Origin: JAUWOY01 sp034431315
GTDB taxonomy: Bacteria > Chloroflexota > Anaerolineae > VGOG01
Direction of reading: 5' to 3'
DNA length: 64,000 nucleotides
Assembly: GCA_034431315.1 (NCBI GenBank)
Contig: DAOUDK010000132.1
Location: forward strand, 7,789-71,788
Below are positions 27,790-37,667 of the stretch, piece by piece. A program made the translations under genes and the position numbers. The notes beneath the pieces are model-generated. The model did not search any database. It was not told the origin of the DNA and saw only the letters and a program-made list of their open reading frames with translations. Numbering within the stretch: position 1 is the stretch's first letter; every line of letters begins with the position of its first letter.

Positions 27790-28544
27790 GGTTGCGAGAT
27801 AAGGTTTCAATAGTCACCGGTGGAGCTAAGGGCATTGGTCGAGGCATATCCCTTAGATTTGCTGAGGAAGGGAGCAGAGTAGTCATTGCCCAACGTGATC
27901 CTGTAACCGGGCACGAAATCGTTCAAGAGATTGAGGATGGGGGAGGTACTGCTCTTTTTATATCTACCGATGTCAGCGTGAAAGAGCAAGTGGACAATCT
28001 CATCGAAGAGACCCTGAGGAACTTTGGTCAAATCGACGTCCTGGTCAACAACGCAGCCATCACCATGTGCTACGAACCACTCCTGGAGATGTCGCTGGAG
28101 AGTTGGCAACGAGTCATAGATGTCAACCTCACCGGTGTGTTCTTGTGCTCCCAAGCAGCCGCTCGGCACATGGTGGAAAGGAGATATGGCAAGATCATCA
28201 ATATCGGGTCAGTGGGCAGTTTCATGCCTGAAAGAGACTGCCCTCACTATTGCGCCGCGAAAGGCGGCGTAATAATGTTAACCAAGAGCATGGCTTTGGA
28301 CCTAGCCCCTTTCAATATCTCCGTCAACGCCATCGCTCCCGGTGCTATCATGACCGAAAAGGTGCGCGAGGTGTTGCAGGATCAGGATCTCCAAGGGCAT
28401 GCCACCGGCCCGTCCAAGATCCCCTTGGCCCGATTTGGGGAAGTCGAAGAAGTGGCGGCTGCGGCTGTGTTCCTTGCCTCTGATGAGTCCAGCTATGTCC
28501 AGGGAGCCACGCTGGTCGTCGATGGCGGCTACCTCCTGACTTAG
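27786..28544 (+). CDS. short-chain dehydrogenase/reductase
   Basis: A classical SDR of 252 residues that probably oxidises a secondary alcohol or sugar with NAD(P). The cofactor motif TGGAKGIG (11-18), the NNAA motif (88-91) and the catalytic Ser142, Tyr155 and Lys159 are all present. The GTG start overlaps the upstream stop, so it is translationally coupled to the ABC ATPase. It therefore likely acts on the imported compound. Confidence 0.93.
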   Translation: MRLRDKVSIVTGGAKGIGRGISLRFAEEGSRVVIAQRDPVTGHEIVQEIEDGGGTALFISTDVSVKEQVDNLIEETLRNFGQIDVLVNNAAITMCYEPLLEMSLESWQRVIDVNLTGVFLCSQAAARHMVERRYGKIINIGSVGSFMPERDCPHYCAAKGGVIMLTKSMALDLAPFNISVNAIAPGAIMTEKVREVLQDQDLQGHATGPSKIPLARFGEVEEVAAAAVFLASDESSYVQGATLVVDGGYLLT

Positions 28545-28574
28545 CTGGTGTGATGGATCCTGGGGAGGGTGATC

Positions 28575-29315
28575 GTGAAGCTCACGGACATCGTCTATCT
28601 GGCCGGAAGTGGCTCACTGGGCTTTGGCTTGAGCGACGACCATGACTGCCATGTGTACCTGATTGATGGTGGTGAAGAGGCGGCCCTCATAGATGCCGGC
28701 GCTGGACTGAAGCCGGAGGCCATCCTCGAAAACGTGATCGCTGATGGCCTGTCTCTAGACCGAATTCGTTATCTATTGCTGACCCACGGACATGCCGATC
28801 ACGCGGCAGGCGCAGCCTATCTACGGGAAAGACTGAATCTGCAAGTAATGGCCTCGCATGAGATTGCCGATGTCTTGAGAAATGGCGACGAGAGGGCGAT
28901 CAGCCTGGATGCCGCCCGTGAGATCGGTGGCTACCCTCCCGAGTGTCGTCTTCGGCCATGCCCGGTGGATCGAACCCTGAAAGACGGAGACAGGATTAGA
29001 GTCGGGAGGAGCGAGTTATCGGTTATTGAGACCCCCGGGCACTCAAGGGGTTGTCTCAGCTTCCTAATGCAAGTTGGCGGTAGGACCTACCTCTTCTGTG
29101 GGGATAGCCTCTTCTTTGGTGGCAAGTTGGCCCTTCAGAACATACCGGATTGTGACCTTCAAGAGTCCTTGAAAACCGTGTGTAAGCTGGGGAAGCTATC
29201 GGTCGATGTGTTTCTGCCCGGGCACCTGGGCCTTTCGCTGAGTGCCGGCCAGCGCCACATCGAAGCGGCCCTGCAGGTGATGGCTGGCCTTGGAATCCCG
29301 CCCAACATCATGTAA
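28575..29315 (+). CDS. MBL-fold metallo-hydrolase
   Basis: A metallo-beta-lactamase-fold hydrolase of about 246 residues. The metal motif THGHADH has ligands His71, His73, Asp75 and His76. Later His residues (TPGHSRG and PGHLG) complete the site. The GTG at 28575 is preferred because GGGGAGGG sits about six bases upstream; an earlier GTG at 28569 overlaps that SD. It resembles glyoxalase II-like or lactonase-like members. Given its neighbours it may open a lactone or thioester made by the SDR (inference). Confidence 0.85.
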   Translation: MKLTDIVYLAGSGSLGFGLSDDHDCHVYLIDGGEEAALIDAGAGLKPEAILENVIADGLSLDRIRYLLLTHGHADHAAGAAYLRERLNLQVMASHEIADVLRNGDERAISLDAAREIGGYPPECRLRPCPVDRTLKDGDRIRVGRSELSVIETPGHSRGCLSFLMQVGGRTYLFCGDSLFFGGKLALQNIPDCDLQESLKTVCKLGKLSVDVFLPGHLGLSLSAGQRHIEAALQVMAGLGIPPNIM

Positions 29316-29327
29316 GGAGAGTTCATC

Positions 29328-30569
29328 GTGTCAAGCAAAGCAGAAGCAAGTTTGCTGCAGTACCTAGAAGAACGCCGAGGGGAAATCATAGATTTCGCGG
29401 GCGACTTGATCCGTGCCCCCAGCCCAAATCCGCCCGGCGATGAGCGGCCGGTGGTGCAAGTCCTGATGGACCGGCTAACCCATTTCGGGTTGGAGGCAGA
29501 GGTGGTCGCCAAGATCCCGGAGCGGCCCAACTTGCTCGCCAAGGTGCCCGGGGAGGGGGCCGGGCAGCGGCTGATCATGAACGGGCACATCGACACCAAA
29601 CCCCCCGGAAATCTGGAGGCGTGGAAGACGGATCCCTATAAGCCAACGATCATTGATGACCAGCTTTGTGGGCTAGGTTCTGTGGATATGAAGGGGCAAG
29701 TTGCTGCCCTGACCTATGCCGCCATTGCGCTTGCCGCTACCTCAGTGCCGTTCAAAGGAGAATTCATCTTGGCGTTCTCAGCAGACGAGGAGTGTGGCTC
29801 GGACTATGGGGCGAGGTATCTGCTACGAGAACATGGGTTGAAGGGCGATGCGGCCCTCATCGCGGAACCCAGCAGTATTCACCGAGATTGGGAGTATCTG
29901 GGTCTTGTGTCGCGCGGATTCACGGGTTTCAGAATCAAGGTGCATGGAACTCAGATGCATAGCAGCATCTCTGACATCTTGCCCTCTGTGAACGCCAGCA
30001 CCAAGATGGCTTATGTTCTCTGGCGATTGGGGAAGGACTTGAAGATTAATTTTCCGCCACACCCCCTGTATCCTAAAGGTGTAACTGTGAACCCGGGGGT
30101 GTTTCTGAGCGGAGGGGTCTATTACGGGGTTTTCCCAGGCTACGCCGAGTTCGGGGTAGACGTGCGCACCCTGCCGGGGATGACCAAAGAAGGGGTGAGG
30201 CGAGACGTTGAAGGTTTCTTGGATACTTTGCGACAGGAAGATCCTTCCCTACAGGTTGAGATGGCATTCGAGGAAGGCCCGCTGGCATGGAACGAAGCAA
30301 CGGAGATATCGGCGCAGCATCCTATTGTCCGGGCAGCCCTACGTGCCTCAGAGCAGGTTCTCGGCTTTCAACCTAAGCTCGGGGGGTTTCCCGGAGGGAC
30401 CGATGCTGGAAGCTTTCAGGGTCTGGGGGGTATCCCTACGATTCCCGCTTTCGGCCCAGGTCTCTTGCCTCTAGCTCACAGCCCGAATGAGCACATCTCC
30501 CTCGAAGGCATCACTCAGGCGGCCAAGGTTTATGCATTGACGGCCCTATTCTATCTCGGTGAGCCCTAA
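29328..30569 (+). CDS. M20-family metallopeptidase/amidohydrolase (ArgE/DapE-like)
   Basis: A di-zinc amidohydrolase of 413 residues. Visible motifs are NGHIDTKPPG (first metal His and Asp), GSVDMKGQVAA (bridging Asp) and SADEECGSDYG (catalytic Glu pair). Family members remove acyl groups from N-acyl amino acids, diaminopimelate precursors or dipeptides. The gene starts 12 bases after the MBL gene with a GTG after AAGGAG. Here it probably deacylates an imported N-acyl compound. Confidence 0.9.
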   Translation: MSSKAEASLLQYLEERRGEIIDFAGDLIRAPSPNPPGDERPVVQVLMDRLTHFGLEAEVVAKIPERPNLLAKVPGEGAGQRLIMNGHIDTKPPGNLEAWKTDPYKPTIIDDQLCGLGSVDMKGQVAALTYAAIALAATSVPFKGEFILAFSADEECGSDYGARYLLREHGLKGDAALIAEPSSIHRDWEYLGLVSRGFTGFRIKVHGTQMHSSISDILPSVNASTKMAYVLWRLGKDLKINFPPHPLYPKGVTVNPGVFLSGGVYYGVFPGYAEFGVDVRTLPGMTKEGVRRDVEGFLDTLRQEDPSLQVEMAFEEGPLAWNEATEISAQHPIVRAALRASEQVLGFQPKLGGFPGGTDAGSFQGLGGIPTIPAFGPGLLPLAHSPNEHISLEGITQAAKVYALTALFYLGEP

Positions 30570-30695
30570 TGCAGAAGTGAATGTTTGTCCACCATGGAGA
30601 TAGGCCGGGTCTTGACGGCTAGAACAAACTAATACCTAGCAAGCCCTTCTGAGTCCAATAGCGACTTATGCTTGCTGCCCCTTCGGAGGGGTGTG

Positions 30696-31814
30696 ATGAA
30701 TGTATACGAGAAACTGGGGGTTCGTCGAGTCATAAACGCTTACGGGAATCTGACTCCACTGGGTGGATCGTTGATGGAGCCGGAGGTCGTCAAGGCGATG
30801 GCAGAAGCCGCCGGCTGGTTCGTAGACCTAAACGATCTTTTGAAGAAAGCAGGAGAACGGATTGCCAACCTGGTGGGAGTAGAAGGCGCCTTTATAACTT
30901 CCGGGGCGGCTGCCGGATTGGTGATCAGCACGGCAGCCTGCGTGGCTGGAAAAGATCCGGCCAAGATAGCCCGCCTGCCTGATACCACCGGGATGAAGAA
31001 TGAGGTGATCATACATAAATGCCAGCGCAATGTTTGGGATCAAGCGGTACGGCAGGTAGGGGTTAAACTGGCCGAGATCGGGCTTTCGATGTGGACCGAG
31101 ACGTGGGCACTGGAAAGCGCCATTAGCGACAACACCGCCGCGATTGTCTACTTCACTCATCATAACCAGGAGCAGTCCCTCCTCTTAGAGGAAGTCATCA
31201 GGATAGCCAAAGCTCATCAGCTACCGGTGATCGTGGATGCGGCTGCCGAGTTACCTCCTGTGGAAAACATCCACAGATTTAACGACATGGGTGCCGATCT
31301 GGTCCTTTTCAGCGGGGGCAAGATGATAAGAGGGCCACAGTGCACAGGTCTGATCCTTGGCCGCCAGGAGTTGATCGAAGCCTGTGCTCTCAACGCCAAT
31401 CCCAACTTCAGCATCGGCCGTCCAATGAAGGCGGGCAAGGAAGAGATTATCGGTTTGGTTAAGGCGGTGGAACTCTTCTTGGAGCACGATTTCCACACGG
31501 ATCTGAAGCGCTGGGAGCGACAAGTTGCCCATTGTTTGGAGGTCTTTCGAGAACTCGAAGGGGTGAAGTCCAGGCGAGTCTTCCCAGGCGAGGATCCCGT
31601 GTTGCCTCGCTGGGTCCCCCGCGTTTATTTGACGTGGGATGAGAAGGTATTGGGTATTTCTCCAATGGAGGCGAGGAGGAAACTCTTAGAGGGGGAGCCC
31701 TCCATCGCTGTGGGGGAGATAATGGGAGGACTGAGTATAAACCCTATCGTGCTCGGCGATGGGGAAGAGGACGTCGTGGCCCGACGTGTGGTGGAGACAC
31801 TGATGGGGAGTTGA
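30696..31814 (+). CDS. SelA-like PLP-dependent enzyme (DgaE-type lyase family)
   Basis: A fold-type I PLP enzyme of about 372 residues resembling selenocysteine synthase SelA and D-glucosaminate-6-phosphate ammonia-lyase. The N-terminus (YEKLGVRRVINAYGNLTPLGGSL) is typical, and the PLP lysine is in LFSGGKMIRGPQ. The ATG at 30696 follows GGAGGGG; longer readings from a TTG at 30672 lack an SD. It lacks a selenocysteine-system context, so an ammonia-lyase or racemase role in amino compound breakdown is favoured. Confidence 0.88.
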   Translation: MNVYEKLGVRRVINAYGNLTPLGGSLMEPEVVKAMAEAAGWFVDLNDLLKKAGERIANLVGVEGAFITSGAAAGLVISTAACVAGKDPAKIARLPDTTGMKNEVIIHKCQRNVWDQAVRQVGVKLAEIGLSMWTETWALESAISDNTAAIVYFTHHNQEQSLLLEEVIRIAKAHQLPVIVDAAAELPPVENIHRFNDMGADLVLFSGGKMIRGPQCTGLILGRQELIEACALNANPNFSIGRPMKAGKEEIIGLVKAVELFLEHDFHTDLKRWERQVAHCLEVFRELEGVKSRRVFPGEDPVLPRWVPRVYLTWDEKVLGISPMEARRKLLEGEPSIAVGEIMGGLSINPIVLGDGEEDVVARRVVETLMGS

Positions 31815-31961
31815 TACATTAGTCGTTATGCAGGCGTTATGGGTACTCACCATTTAGGATCATGAGTGAGCTCTAGCAATGATATGTGCACTTTACCCTC
31901 GAGGCGGTCTCTGCCTAACTCCATAAACCTACATTAGCCGTATTATACGAGGAGGTATATT

Positions 31962-32351
31962 ATGCAACCACGCCCAGTGAACCTAAGACCCGGGGCGCTT
32001 ATTTCGGCAGCGATTGTCGTCGGTAATCTTGTTTTTACCTCAGGCCATGTTGGCTGGGTGCCTGAAACCCGTGAGACGCCGGCCGGCATCAAGGCTCAGA
32101 CGGCACAAGCGTTGGAGAATTTGAAATCTGTCTTGGAAGCAGCGGGCACTTCCCTAGAACACGTCGTCAAGGTGAACGTCTTCCTCACCAACATTGCTGA
32201 TGATTTTGCAGCCATGAACCAGGTCTTTCGCCGTTATTTCCCCAACAATCCGCCGGCCCGCACCACAGTCGGCGTCGCTGCGCTGGCGCGTCCTGGCCTG
32301 TTGGTTGAGATCGAGATGGTTGCCCTGCTGCCCGATGAAGGTACATCGTGA
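31962..32351 (+). CDS. RidA-family enamine/imine deaminase, copy 2
   Basis: 129 residues, with the same start (MQPRPVNL), motifs and length as the copy at 22495. There are 24 differences. GAGGAGG precedes the ATG. Its stop overlaps a GTG (GTGA) opening a creatininase-family pseudogene, mirroring the arrangement after copy 1. This suggests that a ridA-creatininase module was duplicated. Its position after the SelA-like lyase fits a role in clearing enamine products. Confidence 0.92.
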   Translation: MQPRPVNLRPGALISAAIVVGNLVFTSGHVGWVPETRETPAGIKAQTAQALENLKSVLEAAGTSLEHVVKVNVFLTNIADDFAAMNQVFRRYFPNNPPARTTVGVAALARPGLLVEIEMVALLPDEGTS

Positions 32352-32647
32352 CCACGCCGCCGACCTTTGTTCTGCCCCGCATTTCCTGGCCGGAGGTCCG
32401 GTCAGCACTGGAGACTGTGCACCTGGCGCTCATCCCCACCGGTTCCTGCGAGTAACACGGCCCCTACATGACACTGGATATAGACGCCGCCATCTGCTAT
32501 GCTTTGACCGAACGGCTGGTCCAGCGCCTTGGAGGCCATAGCGGCAAAGGGAGCGGCCAAGATAGGCTGGGAGGCAAATGCACCATTCTGGAGATGACCC
32601 AGATCAAGGCCATTGCGATAGACATAGAGAACGTAAGGCGAGAATAA
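32348..32647 (+). pseudogene. creatininase-family pseudogene with in-frame stop (copy 2)
   Basis: Reading from the GTG at 32348 gives LPRISWPEVRSALETVHL then ALIPTGSCE, a TAA stop (32453-32455), and HGPYMTLDIDAAICYALTER. Creatininases have GSxEQHGPHLPL here, so the stop replaces the Gln codon CAA by a single change. The frame continues to a second stop at 32645. The total of about 100 codons is far below the family's roughly 240-260, so the 3' part is also lost. The normal product would be a metal-dependent amidohydrolase. Confidence 0.82.
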
Positions 32648-32665
32648 TGAACATAAGGAGCGAAG

Positions 32666-34129
32666 ATGCGTGTAGCCATCGGCGGCATCGTCCACGAGAC
32701 TCATACCTTCTCCAGCGCACCTACCACCCTCGAATCCTTCCGAGCGCGGCACTTCCTACTAGGAGAGGACCTTTTCACCTTTGCGGGAACTAAGACCTCC
32801 CTAGGAGGGGCCATTGAGGCCGCCAAGAAGGAGGAAGGACTGGAACTGATTCCCACTTTGTACGCGGCTGCCACCCCCAGCGGCTTGGTTACGCGCCAGG
32901 CCTTTGACCATCTCTCGGCCTTGCTGTTAGATAGCATCGAGAGGGCTAAACTCCTCGATGGACTATTTCTAGTCCTTCACGGAGCCATGGTGGTGGAGGG
33001 AATAGATGACGCGGAAGGCCACCTTCTGGCAAAGGCACGAGATCTGGTGGGCGAGGGAACCCCTATAGTTGCCACCCTCGATTTCCACGCCAATATCAGC
33101 CCCTTGATGGTAGAGAAGGCTGATATCTTGGTAGGATACGATACCTATCCCCACATAGATGCTTACGAACGGGCTCTGGAAGCAGGGCGACTTCTGGCCG
33201 CCACGCTCCGGAGAGAATTGAGGCCCACGGTGGCCCTACGCAAGCCTCCCCTCATGCCAATGCCCCAAGGGATGTACACCGATCGTTCTCCTATGAAGGA
33301 GCTCATCGAAGTGGCTCACGACATGGAGCGAGAGGATAAGGTGGTCACCATAACCGTGGCCGGAGGGTTCCCTTACTCCGACATCGAAGTCGCGGGGATG
33401 GGAATAGTTGTCACCACTGATGGAGATCAACAATTGGCAGAGGCCAAGGCCGAAGAACTGGCTAACCTGGCCTGGGAGAGGCGCAGCCAATTCCTGGTCA
33501 ACGCCGTGCCAGTGGAGGAGGCCGTGAGGCAAGCCATGGAGGCTCGGGAAGGACCGGTCATACTGGTGGATGGAGCTGATAACATCGGGGGAGGAGCACC
33601 TGGCGACGGCACCGTGCTGTTACGAGAACTCTTGGTCCAAGGGGCCCAGGGAGCAGTGGTGACCATCGCCGATCGGGAAGCAGTAGCTCAAGCCATCGAG
33701 GCCGGAGTAGGGCAAGAGGTAGAACTCCTGGTAGGTGGCAAGACCGACGACCTCCATGGCGAGCCGGTGGTAGTCAAGGGACGGGTACATTTGATCTCTG
33801 AGGGGTCATACACCCGCAAAGGGCCTTACATGACCGGAGAGCGGGTGGACATGGGACGAACCGTAGTCCTGCATTGCGAGGGGATGAATCTGGTGTTAAT
33901 GGAGAAGAAGACTCCACCCTTCGATGCAGAACACCTACACTCTTTGGGGATCGAGCCATCTGAGGCGCGGATAATCGTGGTCAAATCGGCCATCGCTTGG
34001 CGCGCCGCCTTTGGCTCTATGGCCAAGGAAGTGATTGACGTTGACACACCGGGGCTATGCAGCATACACCTGGAACGCTTCCCCTATCGCAAGATTCGCC
34101 GAGCGATATTCCCTTTGGACAAGATATAG
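32666..34129 (+). CDS. M81-family (MlrC-like) metallopeptidase/amidohydrolase
   Basis: A 487-residue protein with the family opening (RVAIGGIVHETHTFSSAPT). Probable zinc-site segments are LVLHGAMV, TLDFHANIS and YPHIDAYERA. MlrC acts on the linear peptide products of microcystin degradation. Most bacterial M81 proteins are of unknown substrate and sit in amino acid or amide catabolic clusters, as here. The ATG follows AAGGAG. It is followed after 10 bases by the acyl-CoA synthetase. Confidence 0.88.
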   Translation: MRVAIGGIVHETHTFSSAPTTLESFRARHFLLGEDLFTFAGTKTSLGGAIEAAKKEEGLELIPTLYAAATPSGLVTRQAFDHLSALLLDSIERAKLLDGLFLVLHGAMVVEGIDDAEGHLLAKARDLVGEGTPIVATLDFHANISPLMVEKADILVGYDTYPHIDAYERALEAGRLLAATLRRELRPTVALRKPPLMPMPQGMYTDRSPMKELIEVAHDMEREDKVVTITVAGGFPYSDIEVAGMGIVVTTDGDQQLAEAKAEELANLAWERRSQFLVNAVPVEEAVRQAMEAREGPVILVDGADNIGGGAPGDGTVLLRELLVQGAQGAVVTIADREAVAQAIEAGVGQEVELLVGGKTDDLHGEPVVVKGRVHLISEGSYTRKGPYMTGERVDMGRTVVLHCEGMNLVLMEKKTPPFDAEHLHSLGIEPSEARIIVVKSAIAWRAAFGSMAKEVIDVDTPGLCSIHLERFPYRKIRRAIFPLDKI

Positions 34130-34139
34130 GTAGGTGAGC

Positions 34140-36155
34140 ATGAACTACCAGAAATACGGTTTCATTGCTCCTCGCAGTGGGATTGCGACAAGCGCTGATG
34201 AGGCGGTCGCCTTGGCTGCCAGGCTCGGCTTCCCGGCAGTCTTGAAGATAGTCTCCCCTGATGTGATCCACAAAACTGATGTGGGGGGCGTTGAATTGGG
34301 CCTCGATTCCGAGAATGACGTTAGGGCAGCCTTCTCTCGCATCATGAGCAGCGTTCGTGAAAAGGCACCTCAAGCTCGGATCGAGGGTATCAGCGTGGAA
34401 GAGATGTGCAAGGATGGAGTGGAGGTTATCATTGGACTCAACAACGATCAGCAATTTGGCCCAGTCATCATGTTTGGATTGGGCGGGATATTTACCGAGG
34501 TTCTGCACGACGTCGTTTTTCGCGTCTTGCCGATTACTCGGGATGATGCACGAGACATGATCCAAGAGATAAGGGGACGTCCTATCTTGGAAGGGTATAG
34601 AGGACAGCCTCCTGTTTCCAAGGAGATGTTGGTTGAACTTCTGCTGAACGCCAGTCGCATGGGGCTAGATCTGGCAGACAGGTTGGAGTCGGTGGACTTG
34701 AATCCAATTGTAGTTTGGGAAGACCAGCATCGGGTTCTGGACGCCAAGATCCTGCTTCGTTCTGAAAGAGTTGTCATTACAGAGAGCGAGCCCGATACCT
34801 CGTACCTTGACACTTTTTTCAAAGCGAAATCGGTGGCGCTAATCGGGGCCTCGGCCACGCCGGGGAAGATCGGTAACGCCGTCCTCGATAGCCTGGCCAA
34901 GCACGAGTACAAGGGCAAGGTCTATCCAGTCAATCCAGGGCGTGACGAGGTGATGGGTTTGAAAGCCTATCCCTCGCTCTCAAGCATTCCTGATGCTGTT
35001 GATCTGGTAGTGGTGACCATTGCACTGTCCATGGTTCCAGACATCATCTCCGAATGTGCAGCGAAGGGTGTTCACAATATGATCATAATCTCAGGCGGAG
35101 GCAAAGAATTAGGTGGCGAGAGAAAAGAGTTGGAGGCCACCATCAAAAGTTTGGCCAAGCAGAATGATCTACGTATCATCGGTTGCAACTGCATAGGGAT
35201 CTTTGACGGCGAAACGCGCCTTGACACCTTCTTTCAAGTCCATGAGCGGATGGTACGCCCTAAGAAGGGCTCTATTGCTATGCTTACCCAATCGGGGACC
35301 GTGGGTGCCGCATTCCTGGAAGCAGCCCAGGATGTGGGAGTGAGCAAGTTCGTCAGTTACGGTAACCGCATAGATGTTGATGAGGCAGATCTCATCGCTT
35401 ACTTGGCCAATGACCCCAACACGGAGGTGATCGCCTGCTACATCGAAGGCTTGGGAGATGGTAGGAAATTCTTCTCCACCGCCCGGCAGGTATCTGAGAA
35501 AAAGCCCATCGTGGTTTTTAAGGCAGGGCGTTCCCGGCAAGCTGCAAGAGCTTCCATTTCCCATACGGGTTTCTTTGGGGGAACGTACGGTGTTAGCGAG
35601 GGGGCCTTTAGGCAGGCAAACCTTGTCACTGTTGATAGCTTTGAGGAACTGTTGGCTGTGGCTAAAGCTCTGGCTCTGCAGCCTCGGGCCCGAGGACCCA
35701 AGATAGCCATGATCAGCAACGGAGCGGGAACGATGGTCCAGGCCATGGATCTACTTGAGGAATACGGATTGGAAATGGGACCTCTTGCAGTCGAGTCAGT
35801 AGCCAAATTGGAGACGGTTTACCCCCCCTACTACTTGGTGCAGAATCCTGTAGACGTGACCGGTTCGGCGACCAGCGCGGACTATGAGATAGGGATCGGG
35901 ACCTTGCTCGAAGATCCCAACGTGGACATCGTCATGCCCTGGTTCGTATTTCAAGATACCCCACTGGATGAAGGCATTGTGGATATCTTGGGCAAGTTAT
36001 CCGAAGGGTATGATAAGCCTATCCTTTGTGGGGCAATAGGAGGAGAATATACTCAGAGGATATCGCGGGCCATCCAACAGAAGAATGTGCCTGTCTACCA
36101 TTCTATCCGAGAGTGGATGGCTGCTGCCCGAGGAGTGGCCCCATTGAGGCATTAG
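34140..36155 (+). CDS. ADP-forming acyl-CoA synthetase (fused beta-alpha)
   Basis: An NDP-forming acetyl/acyl-CoA synthetase of 671 residues. The ATP-grasp (beta) part lies first (about 1-215). The CoA-binding domain follows (from about 225, SVALIGASATPGKIGNAVLDSL is split across it) and then the ligase domains. The phosphorylated His is probably His475 in the SHTG motif. It makes ATP from acyl-CoA or activates an acid at the cost of ATP. It would link 2-oxoacid-derived acyl-CoA to energy conservation. The ATG at 34140 follows AGGTAGG; a GTG at 34134 is possible. Confidence 0.92.
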   Translation: MNYQKYGFIAPRSGIATSADEAVALAARLGFPAVLKIVSPDVIHKTDVGGVELGLDSENDVRAAFSRIMSSVREKAPQARIEGISVEEMCKDGVEVIIGLNNDQQFGPVIMFGLGGIFTEVLHDVVFRVLPITRDDARDMIQEIRGRPILEGYRGQPPVSKEMLVELLLNASRMGLDLADRLESVDLNPIVVWEDQHRVLDAKILLRSERVVITESEPDTSYLDTFFKAKSVALIGASATPGKIGNAVLDSLAKHEYKGKVYPVNPGRDEVMGLKAYPSLSSIPDAVDLVVVTIALSMVPDIISECAAKGVHNMIIISGGGKELGGERKELEATIKSLAKQNDLRIIGCNCIGIFDGETRLDTFFQVHERMVRPKKGSIAMLTQSGTVGAAFLEAAQDVGVSKFVSYGNRIDVDEADLIAYLANDPNTEVIACYIEGLGDGRKFFSTARQVSEKKPIVVFKAGRSRQAARASISHTGFFGGTYGVSEGAFRQANLVTVDSFEELLAVAKALALQPRARGPKIAMISNGAGTMVQAMDLLEEYGLEMGPLAVESVAKLETVYPPYYLVQNPVDVTGSATSADYEIGIGTLLEDPNVDIVMPWFVFQDTPLDEGIVDILGKLSEGYDKPILCGAIGGEYTQRISRAIQQKNVPVYHSIREWMAAARGVAPLRH

Positions 36156-36207
36156 AGCTCGCTACTAAGAAACATCAACCTTTATATTCAGAAAGGAGCA
36201 TTTCGAA

Positions 36208-37440
36208 ATGTCAAAACCCTGGAAGACGGACAAATGGTTCACCAGCCCTTGGAACTATCTTGATGAGGTTACCGAAGGTTTCGCCTTTCCTAAGGAAATA
36301 AAGATACATGACATGACCCTTCGGGATGGGGAACAACAGGCGGGCATCGAGCTGTCAAAGGAAGATAAAATTCGCATCGCCGAGATGCTGGCCGAGGCAG
36401 GGGTTCATCGCATCGAAGCTGGCATGCCCGCCGTCTCCAAACAGGATGAGGAAGCGATTAAAGAGATCGTAAGGCGGAATCTGGGGCCAGAGATATTCGC
36501 CTTTTGCCGCTGCATAGTGAGCGACGTCGAACGGGCAGCCGATTGCGGAGTGGACGGTATCGTGGTCGAGATACCCAGTAGCCGTCACCTCATCCAGTAC
36601 GCCTACCAATGGCCAGTGGAGAGAGCCCTGGAACAGTCAGTGAAGGCCACCAGCCGAGCCGAGGAATTGGGCCTCTATACTGCCTTCTTCACCATCGACG
36701 CCACACGAGAAGATCTGAACTGGCTCCTCGATTTCATCGACAAGGTGGCCACGGATGGGCATATGGACTCCTTAGTGTTAGTGGATACCATGGGAGTCTG
36801 CACTCCCCAGGCCATCGAGTATTTCGTGCGCCGGACGAAGGCGAGGATAGATAAGCCTCTGGAAGCGCATTTCCACAACGACTTTGGCTTAGCTGTGGCG
36901 AACACTCTCACAGCACTAGCCCGTGGCGTTGAGGTTGCCCATACTGCGATTTGCGGCACCGGGGAGAGGTCCGGAAGCGCGGCCCTGGAAGACGTAGTCG
37001 TGGCGCTCTTGACCCTATATGGCATTGACCTGGGCATGAGGTACGACAAACTCTATGAACTAGCCCAATTGACGGTGGAACTTACAGGCCACAGACTTCC
37101 CCAGAACAAATCAATCGTGGGCGAGCAACTCTTCGCCATCGAGTCGGGGATCGTGGCCGCCTGGATAGAGAGATGCAAAGGGCCCCTGGCTACTGAGGTC
37201 TTTCCATTGCATTGGGACCTGATGGGGCAAAGCGCACCAACGGTAGTCTTGGGCAAAGGCAGTGGCAGGCCTTCCATACACGCTTGGTTACAGAGGACCG
37301 GGATGAGCGCCTCGGAGGAGGAGGTGGACAGAATGCTAGCGTTGGTAAAAGATAAGGCGATGGAGAAAAAGGACCTCCTCAATGAGGAAGAATTCCGAGA
37401 CATAGCAAGGCAGGTGCTAGGAGACAATCGCTCTTCTTAG
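36208..37440 (+). CDS. LeuA/HMGL-like acyl-CoA:2-oxoacid condensing enzyme
   Basis: A TIM-barrel enzyme (410 residues) of the isopropylmalate/homocitrate/citramalate synthase family. It has the metal-binding motif TLRDGEQQAG (Asp40) and the HxHND-type motif AHFHNDFGLAVAN. It lacks the long C-terminal regulatory domain of true LeuA, so feedback control by leucine is unlikely. It may instead be a lyase working in the cleavage direction. The GAAAGGAGC SD is upstream. Substrate unknown; context suggests a branched or dicarboxylic acid intermediate. Confidence 0.85.
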   Translation: MSKPWKTDKWFTSPWNYLDEVTEGFAFPKEIKIHDMTLRDGEQQAGIELSKEDKIRIAEMLAEAGVHRIEAGMPAVSKQDEEAIKEIVRRNLGPEIFAFCRCIVSDVERAADCGVDGIVVEIPSSRHLIQYAYQWPVERALEQSVKATSRAEELGLYTAFFTIDATREDLNWLLDFIDKVATDGHMDSLVLVDTMGVCTPQAIEYFVRRTKARIDKPLEAHFHNDFGLAVANTLTALARGVEVAHTAICGTGERSGSAALEDVVVALLTLYGIDLGMRYDKLYELAQLTVELTGHRLPQNKSIVGEQLFAIESGIVAAWIERCKGPLATEVFPLHWDLMGQSAPTVVLGKGSGRPSIHAWLQRTGMSASEEEVDRMLALVKDKAMEKKDLLNEEEFRDIARQVLGDNRSS

Positions 37441-37667
37441 CTATCCTGCATAGCACCATCCGATCTTCACCAAGGGTGCATATTCTGTGCTTTAAGTGGA
37501 TCACCGCCCCCAACATATTGTAAGCAAGCAGCAGCTATATCGCAAAGCATGTGCAGCATTCTAGCAAGAGGACCGAGGAAAGCTTGTCTCCAGTTGCTGC
37601 GTTATGGGCCGGGGTTCCAAAATGCCTTTTGACTTGGCGCAGCTTGCCCCCACTCAGGAGATGAGGC

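Noticed and set aside
30696..31814. selA (selenocysteine synthase) assignment
   Set aside because: No selB, selC or selD is seen, and the gene lies in a catabolic cluster; SelA-like lyases are common in such places.
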